Assembly (NCBI GenBank): GCA_964561535.1
Contig: CAZLPZ010000001.1
Location: forward strand, 1 to 64,000
Length of the DNA: 64,000 nt
DNA from: CAZLPZ01 sp964561535
GTDB taxonomy: Bacteria > Pseudomonadota > Alphaproteobacteria > Micavibrionales > Micavibrionaceae
Reading direction: 5' to 3'
The notes beneath the pieces are model-generated. The model was given only the letters and a program-made list of their open reading frames with translations. It ran no database searches and was not told the DNA's origin. Each line of letters starts with the position of its first letter. The stretch's first letter is position 1. The position numbers and the translations under genes are program-made. Below, in pieces: positions 1-8,612 of the stretch.

Positions 1-1011
1 AACGACTTTTTCTTTACTGTTCCGATACCCTAATTTGGTTTGGTAAATATTCACCCCATTAGTATCCACCGTTCTCTGAGCCGTCCAGTTTCCAGTATTT
101 AAGGTCGTCCGAAACGCAATCATATCATCAAACGACGTGGGTGTATTGGCGCCCGGCATGCGATGGATAAAGGAAACGGCCGCATTTGTACACGACTCGT
201 TTCGTCGAGTCGACAGCATACGAAATCTTTGATTATCGTCACAATTTTCAAATTCGTCTGGGCTTGCCACATCCAGCCCAGTACAAGTCCGATCGCCGCC
301 ATTCATTGAATAGGCCCCCAATCTATTTTGACCATGAGAAACGACAACGAAATGGGTTTTATCGGACGACGGGCCACTGTCCATGACCAATTCACATCCC
401 TGGGGTTGACCGGCCGTTAATTGATCTCGCACCGAAATATTCCCTTTATCATTCGAAAAAGTCCGCGCTTTTGTTAATCCATACGTCACCGCATAGGTCA
501 TTTTATTCCCATATTCATCCAATGATTGCTGGGGTGTTAACCCCAAAACGGTATAAGGAAGCGCTCCAATGATAATGCGATTACCGGGATCATTTAACCC
601 AAAAGGAGCTGTTGCAATATTTGTGGCGACCATACCATCCCCACAATACATTTTATCATTCGGATTCGTTAGGCCACATTTATTATTCGGACCATTCTTA
701 ATTCCGCTATCTCTTAATACTTCGGTCGCCCCTAACATTGCCGTCGCCTCAATCCCCGAATTCGGGTCATCCAAACCAAAAACTGGATTCGCCGGCAAGG
801 GATAACGTCCATTTGTCAGGGCAAATTGAACCAACGCTTGGGCCACATCCGACACCTGCCCCTTGGATCCGCTTCGAATTTCATTCTTTTTGGTCAGGGA
901 TTGAATTTGAAAAAAAGGCACCATCATAATGGAAATAATTAACAATATCCCCGCCATTTGGATCAATGTCATCCCTGATTGTTTCGATCGGACATTCATA
1001 TATTCGCCCAT
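1..1011 (-). CDS. Prepilin-like protein with N-terminal methylation segment (3' end beyond window)
   Basis: An unbroken frame of 337 codons runs off the left edge. The N-terminus has a short basic leader, then Gly-Met-Thr-Leu-Ile-Gln and about 22 hydrophobic residues, the layout of a type IV pilin or type II secretion pseudopilin (leader cut by prepilin peptidase after Gly, hydrophobic helix retained). The remainder is a long, Cys-containing extracellular-type domain with paired Cys (NKCG...MYCGDG, QGCEL, RTCTG, ENCDD, ESCTN), suggesting disulphides. The usual Glu at mature position 5 is Gln. It is much longer than a major pilin, so it is more likely a minor pilin or pseudopilin-like surface protein. 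The start is ambiguous: ATG at 1011 has AGGTG directly upstream, while the fifth codon (ATG at 999) is an alternative. No neighbouring pilus assembly genes are visible. Confidence 0.72.
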   Translation of the reverse strand, partial: MGEYMNVRSKQSGMTLIQMAGILLIISIMMVPFFQIQSLTKKNEIRSGSKGQVSDVAQALVQFALTNGRYPLPANPVFGLDDPNSGIEATAMLGATEVLRDSGIKNGPNNKCGLTNPNDKMYCGDGMVATNIATAPFGLNDPGNRIIIGALPYTVLGLTPQQSLDEYGNKMTYAVTYGLTKARTFSNDKGNISVRDQLTAGQPQGCELVMDSGPSSDKTHFVVVSHGQNRLGAYSMNGGDRTCTGLDVASPDEFENCDDNQRFRMLSTRRNESCTNAAVSFIHRMPGANTPTSFDDMIAFRTTLNTGNWTAQRTVDTNGVNIYQTKLGYRNSKEKVV

Positions 1012-1104
1012 CACCTAAATCCATTGACAAGATATTCCCATTTGGAATATCAGATTCCATCTTACACCCCCAATAAATTAAAAAAGGTTAATTAAAATTC
1101 GAAA

Positions 1105-1135
1105 TAAAAAACCCCGGCAGATAAATGCCGGGATT
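1105..1135 (-). terminator. Rho-independent terminator of the PEP-CTERM gene
   Basis: CCCGGCA (1113-1119) and TGCCGGG (1126-1132) form a perfect 7 bp stem with a 6 nt loop. On the minus strand it is followed by a T-rich run (1103-1111), placing it about 100 nt after the stop of the minus-strand gene at 1230. Confidence 0.8.
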
Positions 1136-1229
1136 TACTGACCTATTAAGGTATACTCAATTTTCAACTTTCTGGGGTTGTTTTGAACGGCGAAATAAAA
1201 GTTAAGAATAAAGTAACCTATTAATAACT

Positions 1230-2231
1230 TTAAGCAGCCAAATGGGGGTTCAGAACAGGATTTGATGCCTGTTTTTTATTTCTTGACGAAAAGGCCGCTC
1301 CAAAAACCAAAGCAGCTCCTGCAAGTAACAATGCCCAATTTTTAGGCTCTGGAACAGCAGATATTTGATGTATCGTGGTATCAATGCCACCACCTCCCGG
1401 ATTCTTAAGCGCATCCAAGGAAACATGTGCAAAACTTTCCGCATTAAATTGACCATAGACAGTCTGACCGACCCCTGATGAATTTATATAAGTTTTTGTT
1501 ATAACATCCGAATAATTCGTTCCATTTCTAGAATCCGCAGAAAGATACATATAGTTTCTATTAAATTGTTGACGCGTTCCAAAACCAAATAAAACACCGC
1601 CACTCCCAATACATGAATCCGTCCCAATACAATTTTCTTGAAAAAGCGCCGACAAGCTTAGGCTAACCGTAATACTTTCACCGTCGGGGATATTCCATTT
1701 TACATAACCAGGACTAAACCGATAAAACGGCTCCCCCCCAGCAACGGAATCAGTTCCATATCCCCCCAGCAAAATTTGTGCAGTCGGAAAAAGACCCACC
1801 CCATCAGATATAACGTGCAATTGAAAATTATCCCCAGAAACAGTGGCGGAAGATCGTTGATTAACATCAAAAAGCTGCAAATTTGAGGCAAACCCTACAG
1901 GCTCTGTCGATAACAACCCTGCATTTGACAAAAAGGAAAAAGTAGACCCCGGATTCACAATAGTTCCAAATGTATAGCTAGGATTAGAAAGTTCCGGTGC
2001 GAGTTCTGTTACAATCGTTTGAATTGAAGGCGTTACCGTAAAACTTCCATGAAATTCGCTGACCATTGTGGGAAGGTTATAATCCCCAGCATAAGACAAC
2101 ACCGTTTGGGCATTTGCAGGAGCGGCCATCCCCATCCCCAACACTGCCATCCCAGCAGCGGCAGCGCGTGTAAATGAATTTCTAAGGCCTTTACTAAACT
2201 GGCTCCCAGCTTCTTTTAATCCCGCCAACAT
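1230..2231 (-). CDS. PEP-CTERM sorting-domain exported protein
   Basis: A secreted protein of 333 residues. The N-terminus is basic, then hydrophobic, ending in a typical signal peptidase site (APANA then QT). The C-terminus carries the PEP-CTERM anchor: Val-Pro-Glu-Pro, a hydrophobic helix (WALLLAGAALVFGAAF) and a basic tail (SSRNKK). In known systems exosortase removes this anchor and the protein is passed to the outer surface or biofilm matrix. The middle is Ser/Gly/Thr/Asn-rich, as is usual for the class, with no enzymatic motif that I recognise. I chose the ATG at 2231 because AGGGGA lies 6 nt upstream; an ATG 13 codons earlier is possible. No exosortase gene is in the window. Confidence 0.82.
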   Translation of the reverse strand: MLAGLKEAGSQFSKGLRNSFTRAAAAGMAVLGMGMAAPANAQTVLSYAGDYNLPTMVSEFHGSFTVTPSIQTIVTELAPELSNPSYTFGTIVNPGSTFSFLSNAGLLSTEPVGFASNLQLFDVNQRSSATVSGDNFQLHVISDGVGLFPTAQILLGGYGTDSVAGGEPFYRFSPGYVKWNIPDGESITVSLSLSALFQENCIGTDSCIGSGGVLFGFGTRQQFNRNYMYLSADSRNGTNYSDVITKTYINSSGVGQTVYGQFNAESFAHVSLDALKNPGGGGIDTTIHQISAVPEPKNWALLLAGAALVFGAAFSSRNKKQASNPVLNPHLAA

Positions 2232-2470
2232 TTTTATCCCCTGTTCATGATATTCGTTGCGTAATAACAAAATTTTTGATGAACGGATCCCGGAAAAAGG
2301 AAAAAATATGCCTCATGGCACCTCTCCCCAAAATCCGTCCCATCCGTAAAAAGACATAAGCGGATACAATTTTTACGCCTTTTGTCCAGGCAGCGCAAGA
2401 TAATTATGAAAGAGTTAACGAAATAATTTTATGTGGTTTTTTTATTCCTAAAATGACGTCTGGAAAGAAT

Positions 2471-2565
2471 TGTCATCCCGGCGAAGGCCGGGGTCCAGAA
2501 AAAATAAGGGGATGAAAAAATAGGAATATGCACGTCACGAGATCCCGGCCTATGCCGGGATGACA
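2471..2565. repeat. Composite palindromic repeat, TCATCCCGGC family
   Basis: The 359 nt between the PEP-CTERM gene and gyrA contain no gene. They hold two short palindromes (CCCGGCGAAGGCCGGG near 2477 and CCCGGCCTATGCCGGG near 2544) in opposite orientation, so the outer ends TGTCATCCCGGC (2471-2482) and GCCGGGATGACA (2554-2565) are perfect inverted repeats. Related copies occur at 7278, 30402 and 45517. Confidence 0.75.
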
Positions 2566-2590
2566 CGTCAAGGCCGAAATAACTATCCCA

Positions 2591-5380
2591 TTACTCTCCT
2601 AAATCCTCTACACCGCCTTCAACACCACCCTCATCTCCCGCCCCCTCTTCTTCCTTTAACCACGCGACGGAAATCACACGTTCGTCGCCGGACATGCGGA
2701 AGATGGTAACACCCTGGGCTGACCTTCCCGTCATGCGCACATCGCGCACCCCGGTGCGGATCAACTGTCCGTTATCCGACACCAACATGATTTGGTGCGC
2801 GTCCGTGACCGGGAACGTCGCGACCACATCGCCATTTTTCGCCGACAATCCCATGTTGACAATACCCGACCCGCCGCGGCCCGTTAACCGATATTCATAT
2901 GCCGACGTCCGTTTACCAAAGCCCTTGGTTGATACGGTCAATAAAAATTGTTCGCGCGCTTGTAAATCAGTAAACCGTTCTGGCAGTAACGGCACAAACG
3001 CCGATCCGGACGACGTTGCGTTCTCGGCACCATCGTCAGCATCCTCGGCACTGTCGGTCGACACCGCGCTCTCTGGCATTTCTGTATTCTCGGCATCCTC
3101 AATCCCGCGCAAACGCGCCGCCATTTTTAAATATGCCGTGCGTTCATCCGATGTCGCATCAATATGTTTAAGTACCGACATGGAAATCACCGCATCATCC
3201 GCGCCCAACCGAATACCGCGCACGCCCGTCGATGTCCGGCCGGCAAACACACGAATATCGGTGACCAGGAACCGGATAGCCTTACCGCGTTTGGTGGCAA
3301 TCACAATATCTTCATCCGGCGCACATATTTTAACGTCGACCAATTTTTCGCCAGGCTCGTCCAGTTTCATCGCGATCAGACCGTTCGACCGGATCGATTT
3401 AAAATCATTCAATTTATTCCGGCGCACGTTACCGTGACTGGTCGCAAACATAATATCCAATCGATCAATCACCGCGTCATCTTCCGGCATGCGCAAGATC
3501 ACCGATAAATTCTCGCCGGGCTCCAGACGCATCATATTGACCAACGCCTTGCCGCGTGATTGGGGATTCCCCAAGGGCAATTGCCACACCTTTAACCGGT
3601 GCACCATACCCCGCGACGTAAAACATAAAATCGGCGTATGAGTCGAGGCAATAAATAAATCCGAGACAAAATCCTCGTCTTTGGTCGACATACCCGACCG
3701 CCCCTTGCCCCCCCGCTTTTGGGCGCGGTATGTGACCAGAGGCACACGTTTAATATACCCCCCATGTGTGATCGTCACGACCATATCTTCACGCGGGATC
3801 AGCGCCTCGATATCTTCTTCAAATTCGCTGTCGACAATTTCGGTACGGCGCGGATTTGAGAATTTATCCCGGATCTGTTGCAGTTCGGCGCGCATCACCT
3901 CGAATAATTTAATTTTTGATGCCAAAATCGCCAGATATTCTGCGATCTCATCCGTAATGGACCGCAACTCATCCCCAATCTTGTCACGTTCCAATCCGGT
4001 CAATCGATGCAAGCGCAATTCCAAAATAGCCTTGGCCTGTTCATCCGACATTTGGTACGTGCCCTGATCATCCAACGTATATTCAGGGTCATCAATCAAA
4101 GCAATCAACGGCGCGATATCGCGCACGGGCCAGCGTTTGGCCACCAATTGTTCGCGGGCAACCGTGGGGTCTTTTGCCGCGCGGATCAAGGTAATAATCT
4201 CATCAATATTGGCAACCGCTACGGCCAAACCGGCCAAGATATGCGCACGGTCCCGCGCCTTGCCCAGATTATAAATCGTCCGCCGGGTAATAACTTCCTC
4301 GCGAAATTTGATAAACGCTACAATAAAATCCCGCAAAATTAATGTCTGCGGGCGACCGTGATTCAGCGCCAACATATTGCATGCAAAATTCGTCTGCATT
4401 TGGGTGAATTTATACAGTTGGTTTAACACCACATCCGCTTGTGCATCGCGCTTCAGTTCAACAACAATCCGGACCCCCTCGCGGCTCGATTCATCGCGGA
4501 CCTCGGATATGCCTTCAACAATTTTTTCGCGGCCCACCTCGCCAATACGTTTCAACAACGTCGCCTTGTTCACCTGATACGGTACGTCATGAATAATAAC
4601 CGCCTGGCGTTTTTCACGAATATCTTCGATCGTTGCGCGCGATCGCATCGTGACCGACCCGTTGCCCGTCATGTATGCCGACCGAATACCCACACGGCCC
4701 AAAATTTGGGCGCCCGTTGGAAAATCGGGTCCAGGAATAATCTGCATCAAATCTTCATTGGGTAATTCCGGATTTTCAATCAAGGCAAAACAGCCATCAA
4801 TGACTTCACCCAAATTGTGCGGCGGGATATTCGTCGCCATCCCGACCGCGATCCCCCCCGCCCCATTCACCAGCAAATTCGGATATCGCGCTGGCAAAAC
4901 CACAGGTTCCAAAGTTGAATCGTCATAGTTCGGTTTAAAATCAACCGTGTCTTTATCAATGTCTTCCAGTAACGCCTCAGCCGATTTCCCTAACCGCGCC
5001 TCGGTGTACCGCATCGCAGCCGGTGGATCATCATCCATCGATCCAAAATTTCCCTGGCCATCGATCAAGGGTAGACGCAAGGAAAAATCTTGAGCCATCC
5101 GTACCAACGCATCATAAATTGCCAAGTCACCATGGGGGTGATATTTCCCCATAACATCCCCGACAATCCGGGCCGACTTTTTATAGGGTTTATCCGAATG
5201 ATATCCGCCTTCTTGCATCGCATAAAAAATGCGGCGATGCACAGGTTTTAACCCGTCGCGAATATCCGGCAAAGCGCGGCTTACGATCACACTCATGGCA
5301 TAATCGAGATACGATTTGCGCATTTCCTGTTCGATCGTAACGGTCGATTGTTTCATCGGGGTTGCCAGGTCGCTTGACAT
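2591..5380 (-). CDS. gyrA: DNA gyrase subunit A
   Basis: The 929-residue gyrase A subunit cuts and rejoins DNA in the A2B2 gyrase that introduces negative supercoils. The catalytic tyrosine is Tyr125 in AAMRYTEARL. The breakage-reunion domain comes first, followed by the C-terminal wrapping propeller with the GyrA box QKRGGKGRSG near residue 555. An acidic insertion (about residues 760-795, rich in Glu, Asp and Ala) interrupts the propeller. The quinolone-determining region reads HPHGDLAIYD, so the residue equivalent to E. coli Ser83 is Leu (Leu86 here) while the Asp87 equivalent is kept (Asp90). ATG at 5380 is preceded by a weak AAAGGC; an internal ATG at codon 9 is possible. Monocistronic as far as can be seen. 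Confidence 0.98.
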   Translation of the reverse strand: MSSDLATPMKQSTVTIEQEMRKSYLDYAMSVIVSRALPDIRDGLKPVHRRIFYAMQEGGYHSDKPYKKSARIVGDVMGKYHPHGDLAIYDALVRMAQDFSLRLPLIDGQGNFGSMDDDPPAAMRYTEARLGKSAEALLEDIDKDTVDFKPNYDDSTLEPVVLPARYPNLLVNGAGGIAVGMATNIPPHNLGEVIDGCFALIENPELPNEDLMQIIPGPDFPTGAQILGRVGIRSAYMTGNGSVTMRSRATIEDIREKRQAVIIHDVPYQVNKATLLKRIGEVGREKIVEGISEVRDESSREGVRIVVELKRDAQADVVLNQLYKFTQMQTNFACNMLALNHGRPQTLILRDFIVAFIKFREEVITRRTIYNLGKARDRAHILAGLAVAVANIDEIITLIRAAKDPTVAREQLVAKRWPVRDIAPLIALIDDPEYTLDDQGTYQMSDEQAKAILELRLHRLTGLERDKIGDELRSITDEIAEYLAILASKIKLFEVMRAELQQIRDKFSNPRRTEIVDSEFEEDIEALIPREDMVVTITHGGYIKRVPLVTYRAQKRGGKGRSGMSTKDEDFVSDLFIASTHTPILCFTSRGMVHRLKVWQLPLGNPQSRGKALVNMMRLEPGENLSVILRMPEDDAVIDRLDIMFATSHGNVRRNKLNDFKSIRSNGLIAMKLDEPGEKLVDVKICAPDEDIVIATKRGKAIRFLVTDIRVFAGRTSTGVRGIRLGADDAVISMSVLKHIDATSDERTAYLKMAARLRGIEDAENTEMPESAVSTDSAEDADDGAENATSSGSAFVPLLPERFTDLQAREQFLLTVSTKGFGKRTSAYEYRLTGRGGSGIVNMGLSAKNGDVVATFPVTDAHQIMLVSDNGQLIRTGVRDVRMTGRSAQGVTIFRMSGDERVISVAWLKEEEGAGDEGGVEGGVEDLGE

Positions 5381-5471
5381 ACAAAAAAGCCTTTATCCAA
5401 AAGGTGAATCATGAAAAAACCAAGGCCTTATGGATAGCATTTTTAAGGGGGGTGGGGCAAGTCTTGATTGT

Positions 5472-5512
5472 CCTTTCCCTCAAAGAGAGAGGACATCCCC
5501 CTTCTATACCGG
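5472..5512. repeat. C-rich palindromic repeat at the 3' end of the CinA-type gene
   Basis: An imperfect hairpin (TCCTTTCCCT / AGAGAGAGGA) is followed by a C run and TATACCGG. Positions 5487-5512 match 8745-8770 inside radC at 21 of 26 bases by my count. The repeat overlaps the last few codons and the stop of the minus-strand gene ending at 5504, so the repeat may have supplied that stop codon. Confidence 0.6.
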
Positions 5513-6313
5513 CTGTGACTGCAACGACACTGCCCGGGGCTCATCCCCCAATTTGCGTATAATCTCGATAACCTCATCTGTCGCTGTTTGTAAACGTTCG
5601 GCATCTGTCCCACGTAACACCAACGACAATCCCAACTGCCCCCCCCGATAATGAGGGTATGATCCCATCACAATATCAGGGTATTTATTTTGTAAAACTT
5701 CCAAATCATGAGCCACATCACCTTCTTTTAAGTGACATGACACCGTATTCGATAAATATGGCGCGCCTTGCTCCATCAGTGTCATCACATGTTGAAGCAT
5801 CGCCTGCATAATACGAGGCACTCCGGCCAGAGCAAACACATTTCCCATCCGAAATCCCGGTGCACCCGATACCGGATTATCAATTAAAACAGACCCTTCC
5901 GGAACCATCGCCATTTTTAATCGCGCAGGATTTAAATCCGTTTCAGATCCATAATATGTCACCAAAGCAGCCCGCGCATCAGGGTCCAGAATAACCCCAA
6001 CGCCAAAGGCCTTGGCGATACTTGTGGCCGTAATATCATCATGCGTCGGACCAATACCGCCTGTTGTAATAACATAATCATAATTGGGGCGCAGGGTATT
6101 AACCGCCGAAACGATCGCCTCTTCCGTATCCTCGACAACGCGTACTTCACCTAAAACGACGCCACGGGGCGTTAATTTTTCCGCAATCCATTGGGTATTT
6201 ACATCTTGTGTCCGTCCTGACAAAATTTCATTTCCAATAATAACAAGCGCGGCGCGAAAAGTCTTTAAACCAGGCGAACCAACGCCCTTTGAAGCAAAAA
6301 CAGGATCAGACAC
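5504..6313 (-). CDS. CinA-family MoaB/Mog domain protein
   Basis: A 269-residue molybdopterin-binding-type domain protein of the kind annotated competence/damage-inducible protein A in alphaproteobacteria. Recognisable parts are LVIIGNEILSGRTQDVN at the N-terminus and TTGGIGPTHDDIT, the MoaB/Mog nucleotide-binding signature. The C-terminal CinA deamidase domain (NMN amidohydrolase) is absent, so NMN deamidation is not expected from this protein alone. I start it at GTG 6313, with AAGGGA 9 nt upstream; a longer frame would run into the divergent map gene. The C-terminus ends within a palindromic repeat. Its physiological substrate is not known from the sequence. Confidence 0.85.
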   Translation of the reverse strand: MSDPVFASKGVGSPGLKTFRAALVIIGNEILSGRTQDVNTQWIAEKLTPRGVVLGEVRVVEDTEEAIVSAVNTLRPNYDYVITTGGIGPTHDDITATSIAKAFGVGVILDPDARAALVTYYGSETDLNPARLKMAMVPEGSVLIDNPVSGAPGFRMGNVFALAGVPRIMQAMLQHVMTLMEQGAPYLSNTVSCHLKEGDVAHDLEVLQNKYPDIVMGSYPHYRGGQLGLSLVLRGTDAERLQTATDEVIEIIRKLGDEPRAVSLQSQPV

Positions 6314-6413
6314 GGCGATAATTCCCTTGTGGTTTAAGACCAAAATAATGTTATATAGCCTATGCACTTTCCGCCGCCTGTCAAGGCGGAATGCTACTAA
6401 AAAGGACATAATA

Positions 6414-7217
6414 ATGTACGGCCAATATGACGACGATATCACAATTCACACAGATGCTGATTTTGATGGCATGCGCGCCGCAGGTCTTTTAGGGGCCAGC
6501 GTCATCGATTACATCACCCCTTTTGTCGTCCCCGGCGTCACCACCGAAGATCTGGATAAACGGTGTCACGACTTTATCATCGATCATGGCGCCATACCCG
6601 CACCGCTAAATTACAAAGGATTCCCAAAATCCATCTGTACATCAATTAATGACGTCGTATGCCACGGCATTCCAGGTCCAAAAAAATTAGTCAATGGGGA
6701 CATCGTTAACCTTGATATTACCGTTATTCTAAACGGCTGGCACGGCGATACCAGCCGCATGTTTTTAATTGGTGACAAGGTTACGCCAAAGGCAAAAACG
6801 TTGGTCGATGTCACCTATCAAGCCATGATGGCCGGCATAGAAGTGGTAAAACCCGGGGCAAGATTAGGCGATATTGGCCACGCCATTCAAACCGTCGCGC
6901 ACGCCGCAGGTTTCAGCGTCGTGGAAGATTTTTGTGGCCATGGCCTGGGGCGAATCTTCCATATGCAACCATCTGTCATGCATTTTGGCAGCCCCAATAC
7001 AGGCCCTGTTCTAAAACCTGGCATGTTCTTTACGATTGAACCGATGATCAACGCCGGACGACTGGAGACCAAAATTTTGACCGACGGATGGACCGCCATC
7101 ACGCGCGACCGGTCATTATCCGCCCAATTCGAACATTCTTTGGCCGTGACCGACACGGGGTACGAAATTTTCACGCTATCCCCCAAAGGCCTCCACAAAC
7201 CGCCGTATGGAATATAG
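6414..7217 (+). CDS. map: Methionine aminopeptidase, type I
   Basis: Removes the initiator methionine from nascent proteins. The 267-residue protein has the pita-bread fold motifs: HGI (substrate His), LDIT (first metal Asp) and HGDTSR (second metal Asp), GHGLGRIFH (metal His), and FTIEPMI (metal Glu) with a final QFEHSL (metal Glu). The start at 6414 has AAAGGA 8 nt upstream. A short hairpin TTCCGCC/GGCGGAA lies in the leader at 6369-6392. It diverges from the CinA-type gene. Confidence 0.95.
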   Translation: MYGQYDDDITIHTDADFDGMRAAGLLGASVIDYITPFVVPGVTTEDLDKRCHDFIIDHGAIPAPLNYKGFPKSICTSINDVVCHGIPGPKKLVNGDIVNLDITVILNGWHGDTSRMFLIGDKVTPKAKTLVDVTYQAMMAGIEVVKPGARLGDIGHAIQTVAHAAGFSVVEDFCGHGLGRIFHMQPSVMHFGSPNTGPVLKPGMFFTIEPMINAGRLETKILTDGWTAITRDRSLSAQFEHSLAVTDTGYEIFTLSPKGLHKPPYGI

Positions 7218-7246
7218 TTGACATTATTCCTATTTTCGAGTATTGT
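7218..7246 (+). promoter_or_regulatory. Sigma-70-type promoter upstream of phhB
   Basis: TTGACA at 7218-7223, immediately after the map stop codon, is followed 17 nt later by TATTGT at 7241-7246. It points at the phhB-peptidase E genes about 245 nt downstream. A repeat hairpin (7278-7303) lies in the presumed leader. Confidence 0.5.
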
Positions 7247-7277
7247 GTAGTTAAGATAAACAGAAATATGTGCGGCC

Positions 7278-7303
7278 GTCATCCCCACGCAGGCGGGGAT
7301 GAC
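7278..7303. repeat. Palindromic repeat, TCATCCC(G) family
   Basis: GTCATCCCC (7278-7286) and GGGGATGAC (7295-7303) are perfect inverted arms of 9 bp around an 8 nt loop. The element has the same outer sequence as 2471-2565. It sits in the map-phhB spacer and could end map transcripts, but has no clear T run. Confidence 0.7.
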
Positions 7304-7491
7304 AATCAAGCATAATTTATTCAACAACACCCTTTATTTCAAACACCAAAAAGATCTTTATTTTCGATAATATACTGGCTCCGCCACTAAAGTAGTGGTA
7401 AAAAATATTGTTATGAATATCTGTGGATAACACCAACAACTCAACCCTTCGCCTAAAAAATTCAACACCACCCAATAACCGGATCACAAAA

Positions 7492-7809
7492 ATGCCCCAA
7501 ACACCCCCGCCCCCCCTCTCGTCCGATACCGTGGCCATCGCCTTAACGGTCCTGAACAAGGGAACATCGACGCACTGGGCCACGTCCAACGACCGCCTGT
7601 GTAAAACATTCATTTTTCTGGACTTCACCGCGGCCTTTGCCTTCATGACCCGCGTGGCTGATATCGCCGAAAAAATGGGCCACCACCCCGATTGGACGAA
7701 TGTCTATAACCGAGTCGAAATCCGGTTGAACACCCATGACGCGGGCGATAAAGTGACCGAGAAAGATTTTGAATTGGCGAAGAAGATTGAAGAGACTCTC
7801 ATTAAATGA
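7492..7809 (+). CDS. phhB: Pterin-4a-carbinolamine dehydratase
   Basis: Dehydrates 4a-hydroxytetrahydropterin during pterin cofactor recycling. The family signature is complete: MGHHPDW (catalytic His pair), then YNRVEIRLNTHD. From the ATG at 7492 the protein is 105 residues, the usual size; an upstream GTG at 7423 would add 23 residues of low complexity. The stop codon overlaps the start of the next gene by 4 nt (ATGA), so the two are probably translationally coupled. No aromatic amino acid hydroxylase gene is in the window, so the source of its substrate is unknown. Confidence 0.9.
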   Translation: MPQTPPPPLSSDTVAIALTVLNKGTSTHWATSNDRLCKTFIFLDFTAAFAFMTRVADIAEKMGHHPDWTNVYNRVEIRLNTHDAGDKVTEKDFELAKKIEETLIK

Positions 7810-8522
7810 CAGTTCCCAAAAAACAGATCATCGCTCTGGGCGGCGGCGGATTTGGTGTGGAACCAGAGAATCCCTTGCTTGATCTTTATATTATCGGCCA
7901 ATCATCACGCCCCAAACCAAAGATCTGTTTTTTGCCCACGGCATCAGGGGATGCCGAAGGCTACATTCAAAAATTCGATCAATTCTTCACACAATATGAT
8001 TGCATACCATCTCACCTTTCACTTTCAAAACCGCACACCACGGACACTGCCGGATTCTTACTGGACCAAGACATTATTTATGTCGGGGGCGGTGATCCTC
8101 AATCCATGATGCCTGTGTGGCAAGAACGGGGGGTCGATAAAATCTTAAAATCAGCTTGGGATAATGGAATTATCCTTTCAGGAGTCAGTGCAGGCGCGAT
8201 TTGTTGGTTTGAACAATTTGAAACATACGAAGACGATTTGCCACCAGAGGATACTAAAGCGGTAAGCGGCTTAGGGTTTTTAAAAGGCGCAGCATCTCCC
8301 CATTATGATGCCCAACCCGAACTCGCTAAAATTTTGCCCCGCCTGATTGCGGACGGTCAGATACAACCCTGCCTCGCCATCGATAATTCCTGCGCGGTTC
8401 ATTTTATCGATGATCAAATTCATGCGTGTGTATCGTCAATCAATGGCCGCACCGCCCGTATGATTATGGCGGACGGGCCTCAAACTTCCCTCGCGACCCG
8501 TTATCTGGGGAATTTAGAATGA
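7806..8522 (+). CDS. Peptidase E-like (family S51) serine peptidase
   Basis: A 238-residue class I glutamine amidotransferase-fold peptidase. The nucleophile motif is SGVSAGA (Ser in G-x-S-A-G), preceded by a Gly-rich YVGGGDP strand and followed by the family His in SPHYDAQ. Members such as PepE cleave Asp-X dipeptides; cyanophycinase is a relative. The substrate here is not shown by the sequence. It is coupled to phhB by a 4 nt overlap. Confidence 0.85.
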   Translation: MTVPKKQIIALGGGGFGVEPENPLLDLYIIGQSSRPKPKICFLPTASGDAEGYIQKFDQFFTQYDCIPSHLSLSKPHTTDTAGFLLDQDIIYVGGGDPQSMMPVWQERGVDKILKSAWDNGIILSGVSAGAICWFEQFETYEDDLPPEDTKAVSGLGFLKGAASPHYDAQPELAKILPRLIADGQIQPCLAIDNSCAVHFIDDQIHACVSSINGRTARMIMADGPQTSLATRYLGNLE

Positions 8523-8611
8523 TAAGCCGCTATCTCATAAAATATAACAATACGTGGTGGAAACCCGCCTCCCTTTCTTTCTGTATCTTTTTTTGGTTAT
8601 TGATTATGTAA
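8519..8611 (+). CDS. Possible 30-residue hydrophobic peptide
   Basis: An open frame of 30 codons starts in an ATGA overlap with the peptidase E gene and ends 1 nt before the radC start. The peptide has a basic, Trp-containing first half and a hydrophobic second half (SLSFCIFFWLLIM) that could form one membrane helix. Its placement between coupled genes argues for translation; its size and lack of a recognised family argue against. It may simply be spacer. Confidence 0.25.
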   Translation: MISRYLIKYNNTWWKPASLSFCIFFWLLIM

Positions 8612-8612
8612 A

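Noticed and set aside
2694..3437. Long open frame on the plus strand opposite gyrA
   Set aside because: It mirrors gyrA codons, has no ribosome-binding site and no protein-like motif; gyrA is certain.
5504..6442. Longer form of the CinA-type gene starting at 6442
   Set aside because: It would overlap the map start and control region and add a non-conserved N-terminus; GTG 6313 has a ribosome-binding site.
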